Shown piece by piece: positions 33,160 through 46,846 of a stretch of 64,000 nucleotides of DNA. Position numbers and translations under genes: made by a program. The notes below the pieces were generated by a model, which saw only the letters and a list, made by a program, of their open reading frames with translations, made no database searches and had not been told where the DNA came from. How positions within the stretch are numbered: the first letter of the stretch is position 1; every line of letters starts with the position of its first letter. This DNA comes from Panax quinquefolius (Eukaryota; Streptophyta; Magnoliopsida; Apiales; Araliaceae), in the NCBI GenBank assembly GCA_020205615.1, contig CM035168.1, forward strand, positions 1,257,830 to 1,321,829, given 5' to 3'.

Positions 33160-35332
33160 ACTCATTATTCTTTTTGTAAGGTTGTTAGCTTTCATATTCC
33201 TAACCAACCTCATATATCTAATTCAAAGTAACCAAACCCTAAAGTTAATCAACATTATATCAAGCCATAAGTAAAGAGCCCTCGATCCTTTCGTTGTTGA
33301 CTTCCTTGTGTGGAATGCACCGCCGCACTTTTCAGAGGGCGATGTCGTGAATGACGATTACAAGTTGATAGGTATCATTGTGAGGTCTTATCTAGGTTAA
33401 AGGATAGAAGTCACGGTTGGTATCAATGTAACGTCTTATCCAAGTCTTGGATAAGAGTAGCGAGCTTTGAATGATATTTCTATCATTAATAAATTTCTTG
33501 ACGTATTCTTGAAGATTTCCTAGCCTACCCTAGAGCGTGAAATCGAATTTTGTATCAATTTCCCAGATAAAAAACTCATTTCTTAAACCCTCAAATATTT
33601 CTTCAACTAAAAGGATCTGTTTACGAGGATTATGATGAAAGTCATAATAAAAGCATTGGACTAATGAAAATCATGGGTATATGAAGTATTAGTAAGTGTT
33701 ATGATAAGTTATGTTGATTATTATGTGAAAACATGAAAGTTTCTTAGAAATCACAAAGGGTTGAAAAATCAGATTTTGGTAAAAACGTAACATGAAATTC
33801 AATTGACCATATCTCCTATTATATTTTGAATTTTTGAGTGTGGTCAAGTCCTAGAGTTAGATCTATGAGTTTTGTAGCTTATCCAAGTGGAATCACTGGA
33901 AAAGGTGCTATAGATTTTAAATGTGGATTTGAATTTTGCAAAAGAGTCCAAAGCTGCAAATTACAAAAAATGCTCTTGCCCGAAACTTTAAGGGGCTGTT
34001 TTGGCCACTAAATTTATGTGAAAAATTCTGACCTTTTGGGACATGAAAATATATGTTATAAAGTACCTCCTGTCCAAAAATGAGCTCACTCTGACTTAAA
34101 ATGAACAAGTTATGACCATTTCAATATTTAGGTTTTTTTGACGAAAAATGCTATAACCGGAGTTCTATAACTCAGATGACCATGAAATTTAAATCTGGAG
34201 GCTCACATTAACATGTGTAAGGTCTTGCCAAGATTTGGGAATTTTGGAGTTAAACTTGAGGTAGCTAATTTCTTAAGGAATTAATTAGAAATTAATTTTT
34301 GAAAAATAGTAAATGAATTTTAAAAATTCCGAGAAAAATAAATTTTCATTATGGGACTATATTATGCTAAATCCCAGAAAAGAAATATTTTTGGGACTGA
34401 TTTAGTATTTTTCATGAAAATAGTTTAGTTACGAACATATGAGTTAAATATGTTATGTGAAGTAACAAAGTTGAAAATAGGATTTTATGGCTAGAGAATC
34501 CTATATAGAGTATATGCATATTTTTTTTGATGAGAGATTTGATAATTGGTGATGATATCTTATGAGTATGGCATTTTTGAATGATTAAATGCATTATATG
34601 GTAAAGCGTAAACAATTGAGATAAATTGTTTATAAATTTAAGAAGTGATTAAAATATTGTTATAATATTAATGATATTAGGTTATGAGATTATTAAGTGA
34701 TTGATAACATGGGGATATTCTTGACTCTGGATAAATTATATTATAAATATTTAATATTTATCCTTTATCTCATTTGATTGATTCTTTATATCATTATCCT
34801 CATGCTTATATTATGTTGAAAGTCATCTCATGGCTTGTAGTGCGTAGATGGACTTGGTATGATTATGACCGTGGATTGTTGGGTATAATCATAACTCAGT
34901 AATTATCCTCGGCTTTTAGTGCGGGGATGATTCGATGATATGGATTAATTATTGAATCGAGTCTCAAAGAATGAAATATTAATTCATGGATGTGGTAAAA
35001 GTCATCTTTGGTAGTAGTGCATTGATAGACTTGGTATGATTATGACCGAGGATTATTCGGTATAATCATGACCAGTAATTGAAAACACGAATATCCTTGG
35101 GCGATGAGTGCATGGATAATTCGTGGTCGTGATACTATTAAGTGCGTCTCAAAGATTATTGGTTTTACAGTTGTATATCTTTGGCTGTAGTGCAAAGATG
35201 AATTGTTAATGAATATCTTTGGTCTGGATTATAAGATGAATTTAATATTTTTAACGATAAAGGTATTCAAGGTATCCTCACCTCTTTATCATATCGTGTC
35301 GTACCTTAATTTCGAGGGTGAAATTTCATGTT
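33160..35332 (+). other. Internal non-coding part of the gypsy element
   Basis: No recognisable pol. 33600-34300 resembles LTR-type U3 sequence. 34800-35270 carries its own copies of the two hairpin motifs found in the LTRs (GATTATGACCGAGGATTATT; CTTTGGCTGTAGTGCAAAG). Part of an older related LTR may have been absorbed into the internal region. Confidence 0.6.
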
Positions 35333-35341
35333 AAGGGGAGG
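35333..35341 (+). other. Polypurine tract
   Basis: AAGGGGAGG directly before the 3' LTR, preceded by TTTCGAGGGTGAAATTTCATG, a usual gypsy pre-tract context. Confidence 0.85.
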
Positions 35342-35342
35342 T

Positions 35343-38300
35343 TGTAAGACCCCAGCTTTTATAAATAAAGATGAATTTTCTATAAATATTATTTTGAATA
35401 TTATGGAATAAATTTGATATAATGTTATAGTTGTGGGTAATATTTATAAATTTTGCAAAAGTAAGCAAGTTGTTATAAAATATTCGTTTGGTCTGGAATA
35501 TTCTTTTTGTTTGGGAATATTAAATTTACTACTCAATCATTAGTGGACCCTATTAACGGAAGTATTGTCGTAGTTAAAAAGCGACAAAATTATTTTTCTA
35601 TAAAAATAACTTGCAGAGGTGTTACCACTAAAAAGCTGTTGAACTACCCGGTAGTAAAAAATGTATGAATCTGGCGTGGTTGTATAAGAGCGACACGATA
35701 TTGATTATTGATGCTTACGTGAAGTCACTTAGCTATGCTCAATTATTGCTACGATAATTCTTTGCGTCATATCTCTTATATTATTGATTCAATTATTGTC
35801 ACAAAGATCATCATCATATAATATGTTATAGTATTAAATTATTAATTGAGACGACAAGTTATAAATGATTAATAATTGTTGAAAGATTAAATATGTGTTG
35901 ATTAAAAATAAAATGATTTGTGGTAATATTTATTCAATCCTTGGTGTATATAAAGAGTCTTTTATGAGACGTTTGTGGTAAGTTTGATTATTTTATGGGG
36001 GGGCCCATATGTCATCATCTAAGAGTCCTTCGTCGATAAGTAATTACCTTTGTGAATAGTAATTACCTTTGTGAATAGTAATTACCTTCGTCGATAGTAA
36101 TTACCTTTGTGAATAATAATTACCTTCGTCGATAGTATTTACCTTCGTCGATAAGTAATTACCTTTGTGAATAGTAATTACCTTTGTGAATAAGAATTAC
36201 CTTCGTCGATAGTATTTACCTTCGTCGATAGTGTGAGACCCCAGATTTTATCAATAAAGATTTAAATTTTGTCGAAATAATTTTAATATTATGGTGTGAA
36301 TTTGAGATAATATTATAGTTGTGGGTAGTATTTATAAATTTTGCAAAGTATGCAAGTGGTTATATTATATTCGATTGGTCGAGGAATATTCTTGCTTAGC
36401 GAGGAATATTCGTACAACTACTCAATCATTGGTGGACCCTAGCAAATGTAATTAGTGGTTTGATTAAGAAAACGACAAAAAAATATTTTATTGAAATAAT
36501 CTGCGGAAGTTTTACTGTTGATCTCATTGAACTACTTTCGGTAGTAAAAGTAATCGATGAATACGTGTGGTTGCATAAGTAGCACACGGTATTGATTATC
36601 GATGCTTATGTGAGAAGTCACTCATTTGATTCTATTATTATCGATTAATAATATGAATTATTATAGCGATAATGACGTTTTGTTTTATTCGTTATTAACG
36701 TAATAAAATGAAACATCTTTTATATATAAAATGAATTACTTTATTAAAGTTATTCTATAAATAGAATATATTATATTTTATTATGCATAGTGTTTTTGCA
36801 TAGTGTTTTGCATAGTGTTGCATATTGTTTGCATAGTAAAATGTTTTTATATATAAATAGAATATATGATATTTTATTTAAAAGATTTTGTTTAAATATG
36901 GATCGTCGATTAAAGTAAATCAATCTGACCGTTCATGGATTAATTACTATGCATTCTATTTTCTATAAATAGAAGCTTATTCCTTCATTATTTTCTTACA
37001 ATTCATTGAAACTACAGAGAGAGAAAACTATAGAGAGAAAGAAGAAGAAAAGATATTCTGCTACTTCACTTTTCCAATATTCAGCCTCTTCTAAGGTAAG
37101 GGATATTAGTTGTTGTGCAGTAAGGGTGTTATTCTTTCTTATTCATGAAGAGAACTTCATTATTCCATTCATTATTATTACGTTGGAATAACTCCTGTAA
37201 AAGTGGCATACCCTATACATAACTCTGTATACGCTGACATACCCTATACTTGGTGAAATCCTTATATTATTCCATTCTTATTTATTCTCATTGGAATAAC
37301 TTTATAATATCGCTGAATCCCCTATACTTGGTGATCTTCTTTTGTTATTCCATTCTTTATTATTACATTGGAATATCCTCGTCATATGTTTTACACCGGG
37401 ACACGGTTCCATTGTTTATTATTCAAAGATTTATTATTACTGTTGGATCATCCTCGATTGTGAATTTCACCGACTCGTTCCGTTATTATTATTCTATTGG
37501 GAATAACCTTTGCCTCATGCCAAGTACCGTATGCATGGTGATTTCTTTTGTTATTCCATTCTTTATTATACCCAGGTTGGTTAAAACTTTGACTTCTATA
37601 CTCCATGAAATTAGTAGAATATCTTTGATATTTGCGTTTTCATCCAAATCTTTTCATGGAAATATTCTTCCCGATTATTCTTGAATTTTACTCTACAAAA
37701 CAAAGATCATGTTGACAATTTGGACGTTAATAATTCTGGATTAAATAATTCTTGAACTTGTTTTATTGAATTATTATGTCATTGTCATCATCCTCACATT
37801 ATATTATGTTATCTTTGGCTTACGTGTATAGATGAACTTAGTATGATTATGACCGAGGATCATTCGGTATAATCATGGCTTGATATAAATGATGTGACAA
37901 AAGTCCTCGGTTGGCACTGTAATGCGATGATGGATAGTTTTGGTATGATTATGACCAGGGGTGATTCGGTATAGTCGCGACCATTGATAATTTGATGAAA
38001 ATCCTTGACCGTGGTACGGGGATGATTAGATATTGTGGTTTATTCATTAAACCGAGTCTTAGTGATAAAATTGATGAAAACCTTTTAAAACCTAAAAGAT
38101 AGTAGACTTTATTTTCTACTTGACTCTTTTAATGGATTAGATATTCCGCTTGCTTAAACCGGTTTGTCTATTGTATTTTATCAGTTTAACATTGTTGAAG
38201 ACTAATGATAATTTATTCTGCATTATCTTAGTCATAATATTTCTTACTGGGCTAGTTGAGCTCACCCTTTCTTTCACTGTTCTCTTCAGGAAATGAGAAT

Positions 38301-40379
38301 ATAGCTGGGACGAGTTGGAAAAACGAGTGATGGTCCTGAAGATAGCATTAGTAGTCCTCACTATTCTGTGAAATAGTGTGATAATAATTGTAATGAGGAC
38401 TCCTTGAGTATGGATATTGTCTAAATGACAATATTCCTATTAGAACTCTCAGTTTATGTATTGTCGTATATTACACGTCAGATGTATAATTAAGTTTGTA
38501 TTTGAATTTATGTACCATGTAAGTGGCGACCCAAGATGGGTGACGTATACCTAATTTTGGGGGCGTCACAAATAGTAATTACCTTTTTCAATAATAATTA
38601 CCTTCGTCAATAGTAATTACCCCTTCGCAAATAGTTATTGTCCTTCAATATTACCAAGAGTTAATCGCCTCTTGATGTTCCAAGGGTTAATTACCCCTTC
38701 ATGAAATAGTAGTTGTCTCTTGATATTACCAAGAGTCATTTTGACCCTTCGTTAAGACCAAGAGCCACCCTCGGTTTTTCTATAAATAGAAAGCTCATTC
38801 CTTCATTATTTCTTACGAATTCAATTTGAAACTCTAGAGAGAACTATAGAGAAAGAAGAAAAGTATTTTGCTACTTCACTTTTCCAATATTCAAATTTCT
38901 TCTAAGGTAGGGAATATTATTTGTTGTACTCGTAAGGGATGTTATTTTTTATTCATGAAGAGAACTTCATTATTCCATTATTTATTATTCTATTGAATAA
39001 CTTTTGTAAAAGTGGCATACCCTATACATGACACTGTATATGCTACGGAATACCCTATACTTGGTGAAATCTTATATTATTCCATTCTTATTTATTACTG
39101 TTGGAATAACTTTGTATATCTTGGAATCCCCTATACTTGGTGACATTCTTCTATTATTTTATTATTACATTAGAACATCCTGCGTCAGCTTTACTACGCA
39201 GACTCAGTTCCGCTTTATTATTACATCTTTATTATTCTATTGGAATATCCATGCGTGTGTTTTACACGGACACAGTTCCGCTTTTATTATTACAGTATTT
39301 ATTATTACATTGAATAACTTTATCTACATGCAAGCACTGCATGCGTGGTGATTTCTTTTGTTATTTCATTCGCTTATTATACTCGGTTGGTTAAAATTTT
39401 GACTTCTATACTCCATGAATTTAGTGGAATATCTTTGATATTTGCGCTTCATCCAAAGATTTTTCATGAAAATATTTTTACGAGCATTCTTGAATTTTAC
39501 TCTAAAAGCGGTATTATGTTGACAATTTGGGCGTTATTAGTTCTGAATAAATTAATTAAGTGAACTTGTTTCATTAAATTATTATGTCATTGTCATCATC
39601 CTCATGTTATATTATGTTATCTTTTGGCTTACGTGCATAGATGAACTTAGTATGATTATGACCGAGGATCATTCGGTATAATCATGGCTTGATATAAATG
39701 ATGTGACAAAAGTCCTCGATGGCTTTGTAATGCACGATGATGGATAGTTTTTGGTATGATTATGACCGGGGGTGATTCGATATAGTCATGACCATTGATA
39801 ATTTGATGAAAATCCTTGACCGTGGTATGGGATGATTAGATATTGTGGTTTATTCATTAAACCGAGTCTTAGTGATAAAATTGATGAAAACCTTTTAAAA
39901 CCTAAAAGATAGTAGACTTTATTTTCTACTTGACTCTTTTAATGAATTGCATATTCCGCTGCAGTTAAACTGGTTGTCTATTGTATTTTATCAGTTTAAC
40001 ATTGTTGAAGACTATTGATAATTTATTCTGCATTATCTTAGTTATAATATTTCTTACTGGGCTAGTTGAGCTCACCCTTTCTTTCACTGTTCTCTTCAGA
40101 AAATGAGAATATAGCTGGGACGAGTCGGGGAAAAGAGTGATGGTCCCGAAGATAGCATTAGTAGTCCTCACTATTCTGTTAAATAGTGTGACAATAAATG
40201 TAATGAGGACTCCTTGAGTATGGATATTGTCTAAATGACAATATTCCTATTAGAACTCTCAGTTTATGTATTGTCGTATGTTATACGACAGATGTATAAA
40301 TAAGTTTGTATTTGTATTTTGTACCATGTATCTGTAGACTCAGAATGGGTGATGAATACCTAATTTTGGGGGTGTCACA
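35343..40379 (+). repeat. 3' LTR of the gypsy element, split by a nested solo LTR
   Basis: TGTAAGACCCCAGC to GGGGGTGTCACA. Without the insert it is about 2.7 kb and close to the 5' LTR along its length. The minisatellite (36029-36231, resuming 38571) is where the nested LTR entered. Confidence 0.93.
36227..38575 (+). mobile_element. Solo LTR nested in the 3' LTR minisatellite
   Basis: The LTR is 36232-38570 (2339 bp), flanked by GATAG and AATAG (5-bp duplication with one mismatch). It begins TGTGAGACCCCAGATTTTAT and ends GGGGGCGTCACA. The 3' half is close to the host LTR, while the 5' half (36290-36960) is different and has no 19-bp minisatellite. It is therefore a distinct subfamily, in the same orientation as its host. 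Confidence 0.9.
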
Positions 40380-40396
40380 TGGATGATGAAGGGAGG

Positions 40397-42279
40397 TGTT
40401 AGGTTTGTAATATTCATGAACGCAATCAAATTGCATAAAAATGCGGAAACGTGTAAAATCAGAGTTTAAAAATTTACAAACCATATACCCTTGATCACCC
40501 TTTATGCACAATTATTAATTAAACGAAAAGATAAAGAATAAAATCATACCCTTGAAGATCGAGCTTCCTCGTGTACAAGTTCACCTCCAAATCCTTTCGC
40601 TCAACTTGAATCCACCGGGTTTTGTTCCTTCCTTTGATCAACGTTAGCCACCCATATGTTTGGCCTCAGAGGTGATCCACCAAGGAATAATAATGATTCA
40701 AGAAGAAGGGATATTGGCTCAACCCTAGTTTTCCATCTCTATAAAATGGCGTACTTTCCAACAAATTGAAATTATGTCAGACATATGTTGTAAAGTCAAC
40801 AACCCCCCACCACCCATAATAAGACTCTCTTATTTATAGATGTGGGCAACCCACCTTAACAATTAAGGAATTGGGATTTATTTAATTAATTAAATTCTTT
40901 TAATTAATTAAGCTCCTAATCTAATTAGAGATAATTAATTAAACTCTTTTAACTAACTTTCCTTCCTAATCCAATTAGAAATAAATGAGAGTACTTATAT
41001 TAAATTAATTTCTAAACTCTTTTAGAAATTAAAATAATAATAATTGTAATAATATTAATAAGACTCCTCTTATTAATTTATATTTAATATTTCTAAAATA
41101 TTAAATAATAAATATTAAGCTATTTAATTTATTCTATCACCATAGATTAAATTAAATATACTTAACATATTATTACGATTATGCCATTAACTTCTTAAAT
41201 AATTATTCTTCCTTTTATGGTGTGACCCTTTAGGTTCTCCATATTAAACCTATTGTGAATAAATCAATTAGAATAATTCTAATCTTATTTAAATAAATAA
41301 ATTAAACAATTAATTTATTTAAATAAATAATATTTATTCTACAATAGGGATAAGCCTCCCCTAATGATTAACGACTTTCCAGGATAATATAGATTTCAAC
41401 ATTAATCATTAAAGAACCTTTGAGTAAATAGTTACCGTGATAATTCAATCCTTCCACCATACAATGTCCCAATTAAATATAAGACATGGAATTACTTGTC
41501 AAGTCTTATTTTATTTAATTATATGTATTTCGACTACGAAATGCACAACTCCAAATAATGCAAATTAGAAACTCCTTTCTAATTTCATTCTCATTATAAC
41601 CAAGGACTCTTTGGGTTGTCATTTATCGAATCACATAGGACATTTCTCTTCTTTTATTAAAGTGGTAGATTCTTTATCGATCATACATTATCTCCATGTA
41701 CAACTTATTATACCCAAGCATACCCTTTGATATACCCTAAGGGTCTTAAGGAATAAGTCAAAGTATAACTCATCATACATAAGATACTATGATGATCTCA
41801 AGTCCAAGGATTACTTGTCTTCTATCACTACTGAATTCCTATTGACAGCAAATAAAAACTCCATTAGGTATTCCTTAGCGAGCCACGCTCAAATGAACTT
41901 ATTCTCTAATAAGCACCTACATACTTGCTTTAGTGTCTCCACACAAATGATCATGAGATCAATCATCCTCATCCAATGAGCAAGACAGCGTATGTACTAA
42001 TCTATCCGGATTCACTAATCCCCAATTTAGTAATCCAATGATTGGGAACTATTTTAGTTTTAAGCTTTCTAAGAATTTAGATCTCATTAGAATGATCATC
42101 ATCATTATTCTAAAAGCATTGCTTAAAACTATGGGTTTATCACATATTATAAAACAACATCATGTAGATAATTAAAAGCCTTTAATAAATTAATACCTTT
42201 TATTAATAAATGAATAAGATTGTTACAAAGTATATGCTTTATCATCAAACATGATTGGCTTGTATGCATTCTACTTTCA
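40397..42279 (-). repeat. 3' LTR of the copia element
   Basis: On the + strand TGTTAGGTTTGTAATATTC to TTGTATGCATTCTACTTTCA. Aligned by eye with 47732-49618 it is nearly identical apart from clustered small differences. Confidence 0.95.
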
Positions 42280-42297
42280 ATCTCCCACTTGCACTAG
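42280..42297 (-). other. Polypurine tract of the copia element
   Basis: On the minus strand AGTGCAAGTGGGAGAT, then TGAAAG of the LTR. The AAGTGGGAGATTG context is typical of copia elements. Confidence 0.8.
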
Positions 42298-42559
42298 AGC
42301 CAATCGTCATGGTAACTCATACTCTTCTTCTCTAAGTGACGATTATCCTGCTGTTGGATAAGCTTTAGTTAATGGATATGTAATGTTGTTCATGAGAGTC
42401 CACTATCTCTATAGTGATTTCCCATCTTTCAATGATTCTTATAATCAAATGAAAGTGCCACAACACATGTTTAGATCCAAGATGAGACTTAGGAACTATT
42501 CCTAGTTACAGAATGAACTTTTAATCCAAACAATCAACTTGCGACTTCATTTATAATCG

Positions 42560-42910
42560 TATACTTTGTCTTTATCACTAAACCAAAGAACTCTTTTCTG
42601 TTTGGAACCTTTCCAATTCACTGCACCACTGTCCAAAGTAACCCTTTTCCTTAAAGTGGATTTTTCTGTCGTCTTGGTCTGTCTGAAAAACTTGAGTCTG
42701 TTAAGCCCTCTAGTTTTAATTAAGACCCACCATGAATATGATCACATCCTTAGTGCCGGTTAAGCACTTTAAGATGTTTTTCACTGACTCATAGTGAACT
42801 TCTCCAGAATATGACTGATCAACATCAGGTCTCGTATATTTCATTGCGTACATGATTGTCACTCATGCAATCTCTCTTCTTTTAATAGTTTGTGGGGACT
42901 ATTAAGAGAG
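42560..42910 (-). pseudogene. Copia RNase H-side remnant
   Basis: Minus-strand frame near 42870-42770 gives AMKYTRPDVDQSYSGEVHYE, SVKNILKCL, the copia C-terminal pattern C-RPD---S--S-Y-S-PGE-HW-AVKNILKYL with residues missing. Confidence 0.7.
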
Positions 42911-43026
42911 ATTCACTCCATAGCTCATCGACATGAGACATCTCTTGGAGTTTGCCATGCTAAATGACTTTAGCATCAAATGAATATACGTTCCTTGGGT
43001 TAAGTCGAGCATCCTCTTAAATCTAT

Positions 43027-43251
43027 CTATATAGATTTATATCCCCAATTAAGATACTCTTCCAAATCATTTATGGAGGAATGTTTAGACAACTTTATCT
43101 TTACTGATTGTAGCATTGGTATGTAATTTCTCATCCGTAGTATATCAACATATAATACTAGAAATTTCACAATGCTCCCACTGACCCTTTTGTACACACT
43201 AGGTTCATTCTTATTTTTGATAAAATCAAACTCTTTTGATTGCCTCATCAA
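43027..43251 (-). pseudogene. Copia reverse transcriptase fragment
   Basis: Reads KEFDFIKNKNEPSVYKRVSG, FLVLYVDILRMRN, IPMLQSVKIKLSKH. This is copia RT around the catalytic YVDD box, which here reads YVDI and has lost one Asp. It is inactive. Frame breaks follow on both sides. Confidence 0.9.
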
Positions 43252-44132
43252 AATGAATGTTCCATATTTGAGAAACTTGCTTCAATCCATTTCTCTGAGT
43301 GTCTACAACACTTACCTCATCGTATGTAACTGGATCATCATCTTCTATGATGTGTACCTCATCATCATCATCTATGATGAATTCATACCTCCCGGTATCT
43401 TCATTTATTCCGATTTACTGATTCGGTTGTGGTATATATAGGTCTATCTCTACGTGTTCCTCTTATTTGACTTATAGTATTTTGTGTTTCTTGAACTCTT
43501 CAAGATCTATTATCCTACCACTAGCCCCTTTTAATGATAAACACCTTTATCTTAGAAAGCGTGTGTTTCAGTAACAAACACCTTTTGCTAAGTAGAATTA
43601 TAGAACATATACCCTAAACTTACTTTAGGATGTCCCACAAATCATACATGTCAAATCTTGTCCCAAGCTTATCCTTCAAACTTTTTCACATAAGCTAGAC
43701 AACCCCTTATCTTAACATACTTAAGATTAGGAATCCTCCCATCCATAACTTTTATGGAGTCTTGAAATGGATTTTGAGGTTACCTTTTCGTAGATATCTG
43801 TACCATTTTTAGGACATGACCCTGTAAGGATCTTTGGAATGTCGGTAAAATCATTATGGATCGTACCATGTTCAACAAGGTATGATTTTTCCTTTCGATA
43901 CATCAATCAATTATTACGTATCATGAGGTGTCCATTATGAGAAAAACCATTTGAGATGATCAAGAAACTTATTGCACAAGTATTTATTCTTTGATCTAAT
44001 CAAAGAATCTTAATACTTTGTCAATTTGTTTCACTTCTGAATTCTTTGAATAATTCACACTTGTATTTTAACAAATACACACATTCAACTCTTTGAATGA
44101 TCATCTCCTTTTCTTATACTAGTTTGTTCAAT

Positions 44133-44520
44133 TTACAAAATATATTTTTCACGTAAGTCAAGTATACAAAATCCATTAAGTAATATTCCAGTTCTATACA
44201 AAACATTATTATTATAAATAGAACAACAATTGTTCTTAATTATAATACCAAAAATTTTATTGTCCAACAATAAAATGGAAATAATATTTTTAACAAGAAC
44301 TGGAATACAATAACAACTTATTGACTTAATAGATTTGCCCGTAGGCATTGCTAAACTATAAGTTTCTATGGCTAATATGGCAACCTTTGCTACATTTCCC
44401 ATATTAGGATTACTTATATTTGTTTAGCTTTCCACTTCTTGGTCCCTTCATAAATCTATATTTATGATAACCAAAGTCGGTATCCAATACCCAAGTAGAA
44501 CCTTGACTTAAAGAAAAATT
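44133..44520 (-). pseudogene. Copia protease and pre-integrase remnant
   Basis: STWVLDTDFGYH at about 44505-44470 corresponds to the protease active site (LDTG), now DTD. After a break, 44402-44133 reads AILAIETYSLAMPTGKS, CYCIPVLVKNIIS, FGIIIKNNCCSIYNNNVLY, the gag-pre-integrase region of copia Pol. Confidence 0.8.
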
Positions 44521-44627
44521 ATTTTAAATCATGAACAAATTTGTATTTGTAACCAAAACTTCACTAAGCTTCTTTGGTTAGCCTCTGCAAGATGCTTCTC
44601 GCAGCTTTCTTTCCAAAGTGTCCGGGC

Positions 44628-44858
44628 TTATTGTAGTGAAGCAAACTCCTTTGCTATCCGTGACGGGATTTTGTTCTTATTATCCTTTGTTTTTGCCTTT
44701 CTATATACCTTCTTTGAATCGCTCTTCTTTTCGGAAGATCCTTTGGCCCCTACCAAGAAGACATGGTCTTTCTTGGTTGGAAAGTGACTCTCATCATTTT
44801 TCAACATGTTAAGCAAATCAACGAAGGCGATATCTAGCTTGTTTATATGAAAATTCAC
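44628..44858 (-). pseudogene. Copia Gag C-terminal fragment
   Basis: DLLNMLKNDESHFPTKKDHV, then a Lys-rich tail (SSEKKSDSKKVYRKAKTKDN) as in copia Gag. The zinc knuckle is not visible. Upstream (45000-45450) is degenerate gag. Confidence 0.65.
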
Positions 44859-45568
44859 AACAATTGTGAAAGGAGTCCTGGAGTGAGTGCAAGATCAAAT
44901 CTTGGCTCAATTCTCCATCCATGACAAAACCAGTTGTCCTAATTGATCAATCAAATTGATTATGTTAAGAAATTTTATCTCATATTTATAGTGCCATTGG
45001 CCATTCTAGATCGGAAGAGCTCCTTAGATATCTCGATATCTATCGGTCCTACTTTCCTCACCATCAACTACTTGATGTGCGGGAATATAGTAGAAGCATC
45101 CATAGTTTCATCTTGACGAAGCTCGTTACTTTCATGGATGCGAGCATGATGCGTTGAGCCAATCGTGCATCATCTTGCCACTTTCTAAAAAAGTAGCAAT
45201 GTCTTCCTCGAGGCATTGTCTTCAACCATTCTTGAGGGATAGGCGTATTAAGGACATAAGATAGCTTTTCACATTATGAGAACTATTCTCAAATTCCTTA
45301 ACCAATCCGTAATAATTGGTTCGATTAATTTAGCATCTAATATGCTTCAGCAGATGATAGTAATTTTGGACATTGTAAAATTACAGAAATGAATTTGTAA
45401 TTAACAACATTTTAACATACATTCTTTTATTAATTACCAAAATAATTTAGGTCTTGTTTTAAATTGGTATCTCCCACTATTTTCTTCAAACTATATTACC
45501 TCACTTATATAGTTCGACAAAATCTAATTAAAGATTTGCTAGTGAGAATAAGGATCCCATTTCAAATG

Positions 45569-45875
45569 TATATAGCCTTGTGGTGACACAACAAACTATA
45601 TATAAATAAATAGGTAGACAACTTTTGTCAATTACATCAACTATGCAACTCCTTTTCTTTTTTGCCTCTTAGATTATTTTGATCAAGTGGTGGCACATCC
45701 GAATCAAAATTATCCAAGTTAAGTCCGACCTAGCACTCCATATATTCAAAAAGAAAAATATCATCCTTGTGGTGACACAACAAAACAATATTGTTCAATT
45801 TTCTTTATAAGCATCAAATGTGATAAATTAACATCTTAAATACTTAATACTTGCCTTGTGGTGACACAACAAACT
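45569..45875. repeat. Repeated CCTTGTGGTGACACAACAAA motif
   Basis: Three copies at about 45572, 45768 and 45853 in the copia leader/gag border, separated by unlike AT-rich sequence. Confidence 0.85.
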
Positions 45876-46846
45876 CATATTAAATATTTAATACTCTATT
45901 AATTTTATCATGCTAGAAAGCGACGTTCGATATTCCAAATATCTTTGAACGCTTAGGACTTAATATAAAAAAATTGAGGGGTTTGTTATTAATTTGTCTC
46001 ATCGTGTTTAAGCAGCATTTATATATATATATAAAATACGCGTCGTATTAATGAACATGCGAAGCGTGTTTGCATAATATATAATATATATAGTATAAGC
46101 ATGCACATATAGAATACTATATTCTACACGAATTGATTATGGACTTTTATTCTAGTTTGGTTCACTAGAGCCACCAAGTGAACCAAAAGGTCAAACCCTG
46201 AGGGTGCAAGAAATAATATTTAAATATAACTATTACATTTAAACCCTGCTCCATTACAAACTGGGTCTTCAAGCGCTCCTTGCTCCTTGATCTCCAATTT
46301 TTCAAAATTAATTCTAACTATTCCTATTACAAAACTATTTAAAATAAATAGAAACCTTGATCGTGATCGAGGGAAGTACATAGGAGAAATAGAATTTACA
46401 TTAAGAAAAATTAGAGAAGACGAGGTACGCAGAGCCCATTTAATAAAACCCATACATTCATGCATCCAACTAAAATAAAATCCAATCATATTGGTTAATA
46501 GTCCATAATCAATCCCATTTATTATCATACACATCACCATATGCATCAATAAATAACATTCATCTTATGAATAATAAACATTTAATATATATATTGATAT
46601 CATTTAATGGGCAAATTTAGTTAGTATAAAATCTATTTTTGAATCAAAATAAACTCCTTTATTTTAATCCAAATTTAAATCAAAATAAAACTATTTTATT
46701 TTAATTTATCTAATTTTTGAATAAAATAAACTATTTTATTTTAATCAATTTTTTTTAATCAAAATAAACTCCTTTATTTTAATTAATTATGGAATCCAAT
46801 TCCATGTAAAAAAAATTATTAAAGGAAACACGAATTCTTTTCCATT

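Larger units (their letters stand above)
29204..40384 (+). mobile_element. Ty3/gypsy LTR retrotransposon, complete ends, TSD TGGAT
   Basis: The element is 29209-40379, flanked by TGGAT at 29204-29208 and 40380-40384. It has LTRs of about 2.7 kb, primer site at 31951, polypurine tract at 35333 and only 3.4 kb of internal DNA. That is too short for an autonomous gypsy element (usually 4.5 kb or more of gag-pol). No reverse transcriptase or integrase is recognisable. The primer site and the TTCGAGGGTGAAATTTCATG before the polypurine tract suggest a chromovirus (Tekay/Del-like) lineage, which is inference. The 3' LTR holds a nested solo LTR. Confidence 0.93.

Noticed and set aside
46220..46549. 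109-codon minus-strand frame in the copia leader
   Set aside because: No similarity to Gag or any other family; sits in the non-coding leader.
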